Positions 47,601-58,000 of a stretch of 64,000 nt of DNA are shown piece after piece. The stretch is from Leuctra nigra. Its lineage: Eukaryota; Arthropoda; Insecta; Plecoptera; Leuctridae. The notes beneath the pieces are model-generated. The model worked only from the letters and a program-made list of their open reading frames with translations, had not been told where the DNA came from and did not search any database. The stretch is taken from the NCBI GenBank assembly GCA_934045905.1, contig OW203761.1:34026964-34090963 (forward strand). Reading direction: 5' to 3'. The number at the start of each line of letters is the position of its first letter. The stretch's first letter is position 1. A program made the translations under genes and the position numbers.

Positions 47601-47984
47601 GAACGCTGTATTTAGACACGGTCATCCCAACTCTTGCCTCCGCCACTGAGCGTGACGTCAGCAGAACTTGAGCTTGAACGTTAGTTGAACGCTGTATTTA
47701 GACACGGTCATCCCAACTCTTGCCTCCGCCACTGAGAGCGACGTCAGCAGAACTTGAGCTTGAACGCTGTATTCAGACACGGTCATCCCAACTCTTGCTT
47801 CCACCTCTGAGAGTGACGTCAGCAGAACTTGAGCTTGAACGTTAGTTGAACGCTGTATTTAGACACGGTCATCCCAACTCTTGCCTCCGCCACTGAGAGC
47901 GACGTCAGCAGAACTTGAGCTTGAACGCTGTATTTAGACACGGTCATCCCAACTCTTGCCTCCGCCACTGAGAGCGACGTCAGC
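44665..47984. repeat. 86-bp satellite array, about 39 units
   Basis: The landmark GACGTCAGCAGAAC recurs every 86 bases (44741, 44827, 44913 and so on). Unit variants are GTTAATGGAACG for GTTAGTTGAACG, GAGAATGACG or GAGAGTGACG for GAGCGTGACG, and ATTCAGACACTG for ATTTAGACACGG. Near the right end some units lack 11 bp (TTAGTTGAACG). Each unit carries a TGACGTCAGCA-type site. The array encodes nothing. Confidence 0.97.
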
Positions 47985-48534
47985 TTGATGATGATATACG
48001 ATCAGTACTCTACACGCAGTCACGTATGAGCGCTGGGGTAGACAAATTACGTGCACCAAGTTCCCCGACTCCCCTGGCGCCCGCGGTATTTCATTATCCT
48101 GAATCCAGGCGCCAGCACTCACGAGACCAACATGGAGACAAACTCAACATAAACACGGTTTATGGCCTCTTGTTGCTGGAAAACAGGAACACTACTGGTC
48201 AATTATTTTATTTTCCTCACGAGTTTTGTAGCCAGGCTGATATTTATACATTTTTTACGCATTAGAGAAAAACAATACTTGATAAGTAGGTGTCTGAAGA
48301 ACTGATAAATAACTAATCAGAGTTACGTGTGTGGTGAAGTGGATTATGGAAACAAGTCTCTTTGAGGTGAGCTAGAATGATTGAAGATTGATCGCTACCA
48401 CAAAAGTAGATTAGGACGTCAAGATGGAACTTCCTTACACGGTGGAAGGATTCGTTCCTGATCTTGGAAGTTAAAATATCTAATATTTACTACGTTTGGC
48501 ATGTTCAAACTGCTTTTTGATTCCCTTTTGTTGA
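47985..48534. other. Unannotated stretch
   Basis: A GC-rich spot at 48030-48110 with short overlapping frames on both strands, none recognisable. No repeat. Confidence 0.35.
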
Positions 48535-49070
48535 AATTATTATTATTATTATTATTATTATTTATTTTAAAATGTACATACATACAGAGGTACACTTACC
48601 GGTAGCGAGTATAGGGCAAGCCCCGTAACACATGTGCCTCGCTACCGGCTTATAGTCAAAACAAGTGATGATGTACTTGCACAGTCAATATACAACACAA
48701 TAGACACAATAAATACCACGTATTATAAACGTGAAAGTCAATAAATTAGTCAATTAAAAATAAAACTATACACAGTAAATAAAACCATCAGATAAAAGTA
48801 GCATATTATTGCACTGTATAGCTAACCATTAACATATCTATCAACTAAGTAACTGCGAATTTTAGTTTTAAAAGATTTAAAACTCTCTTCCTGCCTAATA
48901 TGTGCAGGAAGAGAATTAAAGTATTGCACAGTTCTAAAATAAAACCCCTGCTGGTAATCAGTTGTCCTGGCAAATGGTGGACATGTTGAATGAACAATTA
49001 TTATAAAGCTTCAAGCTCAACTCCTTTAAAAGCATTATGTACATTATTCAGGGAGAAACATTTTACGTTC
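48535..49070 (-). pseudogene. 5'-truncated LINE: polymerase C-terminal tail, 3' UTR and (AAT)n tail
   Basis: On the minus strand, the frame upstream of the stop at 48824-48822 reads RTTDYQQGFYFRTVQYFNSL, then PAHIRQEESFKSFKTKIRSY. This is the typical C-terminal tail of non-LTR retrotransposon polymerases (phenylalanine-arginine-threonine, then a xxNSLP motif). Just upstream the frame meets a TGA. The 3' UTR holds an 11-bp perfect stem (CCGGTAGCGAG, 48599-48609, with CTCGCTACCGG, 48638-48648). The element ends in (AAT)n, on the plus strand (ATT)n at 48535-48562, a usual tail for CR1/Jockey-like LINEs. No catalytic domain remains. Confidence 0.75.
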
Positions 49071-49804
49071 CATTCTAGAACTAAAACTGTATACAATTAT
49101 TTATAATGTTATTATGTTATTATAATGTTTATTATGTTATCATAGTTTTAATGCAATGCGGAAAATATTTTAGAGCACCTCGTAAAAAATCACGGTTCAT
49201 TAAAGAGTCAATAAGCCAATATAATAACATAAATCTAGCACACACTCCACACCCAAGTGAGGTATTACGATCATTTACATTATATATACACTTTCGTATC
49301 ATGTTTAATAATCTTAACGATGTTTTGCATTATTAACTTCTAAATTGCACATTTTTATTTTTACTACGTATACGTATAATTTTGCAGTTGAAGATAGTGT
49401 CTGATTGAGTTGTGATACATGTTGAATGAAAATGCATGTGCAATGTTCCTAGAATTCTGCATTACGTTTCATAACGTTTCTGTCAGCTGAGAAAGTAAAT
49501 GGCTTTCTAATTGTAAGACCAAGAGTAGTGATGTTATACTAGGTAATACAATTACTGTGAGGAAGTTAAAGGAATTGATAAGGGATGGATGTTGATGTTC
49601 ATAATTTGTTATTTAATTTTGTTCATTTTAAATTAATTTATTAATAGTATTATTATTGTTATTATTGTGAACTAAATGGTTCTTTTCCTTGCCTTATAAA
49701 ATGTAAAAATGTTATGTCCACTAATTTCAACAGAAAAATGAATTGTAGGTTTGACTCAACTGAGTTAAATAAATGTCAATCTGAAATCGAATCTATGTGA
49801 AAAT
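49071..49804. other. Unannotated AT-rich stretch
   Basis: Includes short ATTATT simple sequence at about 49650. No coding or mobile feature supported. Confidence 0.4.
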
Positions 49805-50045
49805 TTGAACTGTAACCGTTTCACCGATCAACATCAAATTGCGTGGTTATTGGGACCAACATGTTAGGTGTTTTTGACAATTTTCAAAGAGTTATTGACA
49901 TTTTACGGACATTTTACACATTACAATGTAAAACTGTCTGTACCATTTTAAGTCGAAAATATTTATCATATAGAGCCCTCCGAAATGTAAATCTTGTGGA
50001 ATTCCTATTTAATCAACATGGCCAATAATGATCTAATGATAATTT
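49805..50045. mobile_element. Fragment of a family H interior
   Basis: The motifs CCGATCAACAT, GGTTATTGGGACCAACAT, TTTTGACAATTTTCA and GACATTTTACGGACATTTT match the H2 interior around 13320-13440 in order. Both termini are missing. Confidence 0.5.
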
Positions 50046-50213
50046 AAACTGTACGTTATACATGCCATATTACCAAACGCAACCACGATGCAGTTTGAAT
50101 GCACACAGTTTTGAAGTGAAATATGCAGCTCTTGGAAACAACCTTTCACAACAACGTTGACATTTCTAGTGATGCTTGTAAAATGCATTACATGTGATCA
50201 ACTGTGCCACTAA

Positions 50214-50351
50214 GGGCCTGTCTTTCAATGCCTTGCTAACTTTTAAACAGTCAATTAGGATACTATGTTGCCATGGCAACAACCAATGACAATCCTCGAA
50301 TGACTGATTAAAACTTAACTACCGGTATAGCAGACTATTGAAAGACGGCCC
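50214..50351. mobile_element. MITE with TAA target duplication
   Basis: GGGCCTGTCTTTCAAT and ATTGAAAGACGGCCC are inverse ends, with TAA at 50211-50213 and again at 50352-50354. Internal CCATGGCAACAACCAATGAC. Related copies lie at 337 and 21553. Confidence 0.75.
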
Positions 50352-50354
50352 TAA

Positions 50355-50490
50355 GCCAGGTCCACATAGACCGTTTTTGCGTTTTCCGTTTTCCGTTTTT
50401 TTTTTACCGACCAATCACAAGTCCAGAAACCGCTCAAGGGAGACTTGTGATTGGTTAATAGAAAAAACGGTAAACGCAAAACACAACAAC
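50355..50490. mobile_element. MITE related to 12235-12370, right end lost
   Basis: The left end, AGCCAGGTCCACATAGACCG, is the inverse of the right end of the 12.2-kb copy. The core GTCCAGAAACCG...GACTTGTGATTGGTTAA is shared. It abuts the preceding MITE directly. Confidence 0.55.
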
Positions 50491-50614
50491 AACAGAGCTG
50501 TTATTGTGTTACCATTATTGTGTAACAGCTGTTAGCCTGTAAACACGTTTACACGCAGTAAGTTCTGCTCTTGAATTGCCCTAAGGATACATATTGCCCG
50601 GCTGTATATAGGTA

Positions 50615-50825
50615 CACTCCTGGACACTGAAATTGGCCCGCGGTCAATGTTCAAGTGGCAATACGGCTAGTATTTATTTATTTATTTAAAGTAATTTTTC
50701 GGCCCTAAACTCACTCTAGCCATCCGGTCTTTGTGCCAAAAATTTACATTAAAATAAATGTTAAATAAGCTAGCCGTGGTGCCACTTGAACATTGATCGC
50801 GGGCCAATTTCAGTGTCCAGGAGTG
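50615..50825. mobile_element. MITE with TA target duplication (mariner-like ends)
   Basis: CACTCCTGGACACTGAAATT and AATTTCAGTGTCCAGGAGTG are inverse ends flanked by TA. The arms continue through GGCCCGCGGTCAATGTTCAA. The element has no ORF. Confidence 0.8.
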
Positions 50826-50906
50826 TACATATTCTATTAGTAGATCAGAATAATCTAACTGGATATAAATATTTACAAAATAATATCCGCAGGTGCTGAA
50901 CTCTTA

Positions 50907-51056
50907 AGCCCCAATCACATAAAGCGCAGAAAGCGGAAAGCGTTTTGCATTTTTTTCTCTAAACCAAACATAAGTCGGCCGCAATCGGTTTCTGGACTTG
51001 GGATTGGTTTAGAGAAAATCCTCAAAACGCTTTCCGCGCTTCATGTGATTGCGGCT
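50907..51056. mobile_element. MITE with TTA target duplication (Harbinger-like)
   Basis: AGCCCCAATCACATAAAGCG and CGCTTCATGTGATTGCGGCT are inverse ends flanked by TTA (50904-50906, 51057-51059). Internal AAAGCGTTTTG and CAAAACGCTTT. Confidence 0.8.
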
Positions 51057-51059
51057 TTA

Positions 51060-52564
51060 GTGTGATTGTAAAATAGATCATACATCTTGTCATACCCTAT
51101 TTGTGCTTCCAAATCGCAATAGAGACGTGAAAAAGCATTATATTTTCTTAACAGCATAGTCATAATAGTTTCATAATGAATATAAGCGTGACTTATTCCT
51201 ATTCATAAAGTTCCTCGCTGGTGTAAGCTTTACTTTAAGATTAGCCGCTAATGAAATGGTAGTTGATGCCCGGGGCTTTGCACTGTGCTATGTTGGTCTC
51301 AAACTCACGTAAAGCACCGCTCTAAACCGAGTTATTTCTTGTCAACGTGGATCAGCTGAAACAAACATTGGGGCTGCCAAAAGATATGCTAATTATAATA
51401 ACATTTATTACTTGAATGAATATTTTGATTAGGTTATTGGTTTTCTTACTCGTAGTTACATGATGAACTGTAGTACAAGTTTCACAGATTTTTATGACAG
51501 TTTTGATAGATTATAGTTGGAGAAGAATGCATGTCTTTTTCAATTTTGATAACAGTTTTCATGACATTCCGTGAAGTTTTCTCGTAACATTTCTCTTAAG
51601 TCTACCGTTCGAATAATAGTGTATATTTGTCACACTATGTAATAGATTTTTGCGATGGTTCCCTGTGTTATTTATTTTTTGTTCTGTAGAGTGTTTTATG
51701 GCAATTTGCTCTGGACTACTAAAAGTATTTATTCCACAGAATTTTAAACGTAACATTCATGAATATGTATTTTAATTTGAATACTCATTAAATATGCATT
51801 TTGCATAACTGGAGTGAACCGCAAAGAATGTATTACGTTTGAAGTAACAGGTATTGACGTAATGACATTTCTGATGTATTGCTTTTTCCTGTACAAGAAA
51901 AGGAACGTTTACATTTAAACGACACGACATATGTTCATTTACTTATTTCTCAATTCAGCTTTTCAAGCTACGGATGACTTTTGAGAACTGTGAAGAGAGG
52001 TCAATTTGTTTCTCGAAGCTTCGCCCTCATCTCATCTGTTTCCAGCCTCACTCCACTCGCCCTCTTATCTGATTGGGAAACTTGTGCAATTACATAAAGC
52101 TCACATTATTCGTCCTGAAGTTCTAATTAATACGGCGCCTCTGTGTATACACAATGCGACTCCATGTTGGGCCGGAGGGTAGACAAACCGTATCGCTACT
52201 CGTTTCATAATGAAGTATGTATAAATGCATGCATGCGAACATTTCGTCAATTTCGTTTGATGAAAAGTTTGTTCCGATATCTCATTATTGTGTTGCCTGC
52301 AGAGAATGTTGTTGTTACCTCAGTTCATACAGTTGATAATCCATGTAAGAAAGCTGACATAACTGACGTCGCTTTTAACCGCCTTTCAATAAAGTTATCG
52401 ATTTATGATTTGTTCGATGTAATATTTTTTGATCAATATAATGCAATGCAGATGAATGTTAAAACATTCATTTTCTAATACTCAGCTTTAATTATTTAGT
52501 GTTTCCTAAATATTACATTATGTATAAGTATGCAAATATATCCAATTATTTATGTAATATTATA
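51060..52564. other. Unannotated stretch
   Basis: The longest frame (52143-52478, 111 codons, plus) has no recognisable domain. No repeat family identified. Confidence 0.35.
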
Positions 52565-53722
52565 CCCATAAAAAACACTCCGTGTAAAAATACCAGCCAA
52601 GTCTCTTCAACTTAAAAAAAATAATGAAATCTAAAAATTCTGCACTGAAAAGTAGTGATATCAAAAAATTAGCCAAGTCAAAACTTTATTTGAAAATCAA
52701 AAAATACTTGGCGCATCGTGTACATAAATAGCTTGGAAGTATAAGCCAATTATAAATTATACATAAAATATACATATACATAGTATACCTATAATGCCCT
52801 AAAAAGCGATGCGCCAAGTATTTTTTGATTTTCAAATAAAGTTTTGACTTGGCTAATTTTTTGATATCACTACTTTTCAGTGCAGAATTTTTAGATTTCA
52901 TTATTTTTTTTAAGTTGAAGAGACTTGGCTGGTATTTTTACACGGAGTGTTTTTTATGGGGATATCACTACTTTTTTTAGTTTATTCTTACAACTTACGT
53001 GTGACACATATCACATGAACAATTACTAAATCCTTTAAAAAAAATTACCCTTTACAATTTGGTTATTCTCATGAAAAAAACAAAGGTTTCATTCCAATCG
53101 GTCAACCCAGTTCCGAGATATGGCAACACGTCGGTTTTCAAAATGGCCGCTGAACTTTCTGCACTGCCACATAGAATTTATAACTATAAATGATGTGTAT
53201 CATTTTTAGCTTTCTGAATATGTATTTATTGTATAGGAGGGGATTATAATGATTTATAAATTTGAATGACGTCATTTCCGGCCTCATAAATAGGAAAATT
53301 CTAGTTTGACTGTTCCTATTCCATAGAGATGTCCTTCCGAATCGTTTGGCACTAGTTTCATACCGATCTGTCAACCAGTTTTCGAGATATTACGTCGTTT
53401 CTTCCGATTTCAAAATGGCTGCTGAAATCACTGACCTCTTGAATTATAATTTAAACATGATTTCATTTTATTATAAGCAGTCTCAAATAGTATATTTATT
53501 GCATCAAAATGTAAATTTGTGCGATTTTTAAAATGTGTGACGTCATTTCCGGTTTCAGTATGGGAAACTGCAAATATTATTGATGATAATACATAAAGTT
53601 GAACGTCTAAATTGTTTAGCGTTGGTTTCGTTTAAATCTATTAAGACGTTATTAAGATATGATGTCATTTCTGGTTTCAAAATGGCGGCTTCCGGTTGGT
53701 TTTATATCAAGTCAAATAATAT
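52565..53722 (+). mobile_element. Family X, copy B (truncated at right by copy C)
   Basis: A palindrome has arms 52565-52718 and 52807-52960, 154 bp each and identical by eye. It is followed by diverged units with two intact TGACGTCATTTCCGG sites (53267, 53538) and eroded ones. The copy stops within the AAAATGGCGGCTTCCGGTTG segment, where copy C begins, so it lacks the terminal module. Confidence 0.8.
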
Positions 53723-55048
53723 CCCCATAAAAAAACACTCCGTGTAAAAAAACAGCCAAGTCTCTTCAACTAAAAAAAAAAATTATGAAATCTAAAAATT
53801 CTGCACTGAAACGTAGTGATATCAAAAAATGAGCCAAGTCAAAACTTTATTTGAAAATTAAAAAATACTTGGCGCATCGTGTATATAAATAGCTTAGAAG
53901 TATAGGCTAGATATAAATACATATACTTATAGTACCTATACCTACAATGCCCTAAAAAAACGATGCGCCAAGTATTTTTTAATTTTCAAATAAAGTTTTG
54001 ACTTGGCTCATTTTTTGATATCACTACGTTTCAGTGCAGAATTTTTAGATTTCATAATTTTTTTTTTTAGTTGAAGAGACTTGGCTGTTTTTTTACACGG
54101 AGTGTTTTTTTATGGGGATATCACTTATTTTTTTAGTTTATTTACACAATTTGTAAAACTTATTAGGGCAACAATGGCTAATTCCTTTAAAAAAATACGC
54201 CATTTCCGAATTAGTTACTAAAAAAATATTGTTTGGAGCTAAATTTAAACTTAAAGTGATATGCCATGAAGAATTGCGAAAGCATCGTTCCAATAGGTCC
54301 AGCCGTTTTCGAGATATGGCATCACTTCCGGTTTTCAAAATGGCGGCTGAAAGCTCTTACACATTGTAGGTATTAATATGTATATAAATACTAATATTTC
54401 ATTATAAGCCTTCTGAATATATAGTTGGTTTTTATATAAAGGGAAGTGAATTTAAGCAGATTTCTCTAAACTATGACGTCATTTCCGGTTTCAGTAATTA
54501 GAAAACTTTAATTTAACTATTGTTATTTCATAAAGAGGACCGTCTGAATCGATTGGCGCAAATTTCGTTCCGATCGGTTAAGCCGTTTTTGAGATATGAC
54601 GTCACTTCCGGTTTCAAAATGGCGACTACCGGTTTGATTTATAAAAAGGCACCTCAGACGCCAAAAGTGCACATGTGGTAAAAATTTCAGTACGATCGGC
54701 TAAGCCGTTTAAGCTGTGGCGGTGATAGCGGTATTTCCTGATATCATCAGATAGGTTTTAAAAGGGGTGTAATTTCACTGTTTTCACGGCCCTCTAGCAC
54801 TCAAATGGCATAACCTATTGTTCCCAAATTTAGTATATGGAGTGGGGTGGGCCATAGCTCGAAATTAAGATATTTCACAACAATGTGAGATTTTCCAATT
54901 TTATGATCCAGTAGGCCGAAAATGCCATGTTGTTGCTTACAGTAAAAGTGTTTGGTCTGCTCCTCGGTTTATTAGGCATTTACGGTATGTTGAGTGACTG
55001 TGAGTGTACGGTACGACTTGGCTGGGTGGAGCGACCGCTCCACTAGAT
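53723..55048 (+). mobile_element. Family X, copy C (complete, short)
   Basis: Palindrome arms 53723-53879 and 53961-54117 (157 bp each) are identical by eye. Units carry intact sites at 54474 and 54597. The terminal module runs from 54655 to the hairpin 55026-55043 and TAGAT. Confidence 0.85.
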
Positions 55049-58000
55049 CACAAAAGAACATACGTTACATAAATATCAAAATAATTGGATCAAATTTGTT
55101 GCCGAAATGCCAATCCCAGAAAAAAACACTCCGTGTAAAAAAGGCAGCCAAGTCTCTTTACTTTAAAAAAATTCAACACCGAAAAGGAGTGATATCAAAA
55201 AAGGAGCCAAGTCAATGACATTTCCAAATATTTAATCGTATCTTTGAAATAAAAGTATAAACACCGAGAAATACTTTACAAAAGGACTTGGCGCATCGTT
55301 TTTTTAAAGACATCATTCTATCCTAAAAGTGGAAAGAAATTTACAAGTAGGTACATTTTCCTCTTTCTATTAGAGCCAGAATCTATGAATCAAGCTACTT
55401 TTAGTAATGACTATTTTATAGTTTTGTCAATGGCGATAGAAGCATGATTTTATGCTGTAATATATAAGTAATATAAGAGTGAAAGAATTACATAACAATT
55501 GGAAGTGGTGAGAATGTAGGTTTCTTTGGAAAACTTCCATGGAGTCAGGAGTCAGGATCCTCATCAGTGTGTTGTGTCTAATGTCCGCCCGTCCGATCGG
55601 GTAGCTCAGTTGGTAGAGCTCTCGCCCGGCAAGTGAGAGATCCCAAGTTCGTGCCCCGGTTCGGTCGGATATTTTTCACAACACACATCCCTTCATATCA
55701 ATTGGAAGTGGGCTCATACATATTCTTGCAGTACTGTTAATATGGCGATATTAGACTGGTATCTTTTCATAATTTGATCTTGACTGAAGGAAATCATGAA
55801 ACGTTGTCAAATAATTACTAACTAATGGAACACAATTATATATTTTTGAAGTGTCAAGTGTATAAAGTTAATTTTTTTAATAGAAATTCAATATGACTGT
55901 CTTCTTTGTGAAATGTATTTTTATAAAATGTGTATTAATAGAAATTGTTACATGATGAGAAGGTATAACGCTTGAGACTTAATTATATTCACCACGAAAC
56001 AATATTACGAAGATAACTATTGTGTATATTTATAGAAAGCATAGACAACAAGTTTCATAGCGTATATATTCATATAGAAAATATTTTACAGAAGGTATGT
56101 ATAATATGTACCTAATTGAAAGATGTTTCCCTATTATTCTAAACATTCAAAATGACGGTTGTATATAAATGGCACATGCTTATGAATAGAAAAATGTCTT
56201 TAAAAAAACGATGCGCCAAGTCCTTTTGTAAAGTATTTCTCGGTGTTTATACTTTTATTTCAAAGATACGATTAAATATTTGGAAATGTCATTGACTTGG
56301 CTCCTTTTTTGATATCACTCCTTTTCGGTGTTGAATTTTTTTAAAGTAAAGAGACTTGGCTGCCTTTTTTACACGGAGTGTTTTTTTCTGGGATATCACT
56401 TCTTTTGTTAGTTTATTCATACAGCTTGTAGCACAGCTTGTGTCCGTGCAAGAACTTATTTCTTTAAAAAAATACGCCTATGCCGATTTGGATACTTAGA
56501 AAAGTTGCGTTTGGTATATAAGATTAAAATAATTATCCAAGAAGAATAGCTTTAAGTTTCGTTACAATCGGTCCAGCCGTTTTCGATATATGACGTCACT
56601 TCCGGTTTTAGCAATGGCGGCCGAAAATAATGTCGTCTTGAATTCATAATTATTACTCCTACACATTTCCAAAATTTGGTTGCAATCGGTACAGCTTTTT
56701 TTGATATATGACGTCACTTCCGGTTTTAACAATGGCGGCCGAAAATAATGTCGTCTTGAATTCATAATTATTAGTACAACACATTTCCAAAATTTGGTTG
56801 CAATCGGTACAGCCATTTTCGATATATGACGTCACTTCCGGTTTTAACAATGGCGGCCGAAAATAATGTCGTCTTGAATTCATAATTATTAGTACAACAC
56901 ATTTCCAAAATTTGATTGCAATCGGTACAGCCATTTTCGATATTTGACGTCACTTCCGGTTTTAACAATGGCGGCCGAAAATAATGTCGTCTTGAATTCA
57001 TAATTATTAGTCCAACACATTTCCAAACTTAGGTTGCAATCGGTACAACCGTTTACGATATATGACGTCACTTCCGGTTTTAAAAATGGCCGCCGAGAAC
57101 ACTGCAACCTTGAATTTATAATTATTTACAAAGTACGTTTACTTATATCTATTTTAAAGTATAAAGTGGTGAATTTAGCGTCATTTAGCATATTTATGAC
57201 GTCATTTCCGGTATAGGTTATAAAATGTGTGACGTCATTTCCGGTTTCGATATTTGAATCATCAAATATTACTGATTACATAAAGTTGACCGTCTAAATC
57301 GTTTAGCGCTGGTTTTGTTCTAATCTGTTTAGCCGTTTTTGAGACATGATGTCACTTCCGGTTTCAAAATGGCGGCTTCCGGTTGGTTTTACAACAAGTC
57401 AAATGAAATATCAAAAGTACAAACGTTACATAAATATCAAGACAATCGGATCAACAGTTGTTGCTGAAATGCAAATCGATGTATATTAAATTTCATGACG
57501 TCATTTCCGGTTTATTTAAAATAATGTTCAGTCTTTTGATATTGATAATCCATATAGATGACCGTCTGAAACGATTGGCGCAAATTTCGTTCCGATCGGT
57601 CCAACCGTTGACGAGATATGACGTCACTTCCGGTTTAAAAATGGCGGCACAAAAAATTCATGGGGACAAGGTTAAATCAGACGCCAAAAGTGCACACGTG
57701 GTAAAAATGTGAGATCAATCGGTTCAGCCGTTTAGGCTGTGGCCTGTTTACCGGATTTTAGCTCCAGCCTACTACTATGATTACTGATTATGAAAACCGC
57801 CCTAAAACACTGTTTTCACGGCCCTCTAGCGCGCAAAGGGCGTAACCTATTGTTCCCAAATTTGGTATATGTTGTAGGGTGGGCCATAGCTCGAAATTAA
57901 GATATTTCGCAACAATGTGAGATTTCTCAATTTTAAGATCCAGTAGGCCGAAAATGCCACTTTGATGCTTACAGTAAAAGTGGGTTTGCTCCAGCCTTTA

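Noticed and set aside
55595..55666. Functional tRNA-Ala gene
   Set aside because: C at position 33, a broken T stem, a weak B box and the unusual GGC anticodon argue against function, so it is listed as a relic.
56562..57107. Overlapping minus-strand frames of 72-91 codons with a repeated peptide
   Set aside because: They arise from the 118-bp tandem unit of family X and reflect the repeat, not a selected protein.
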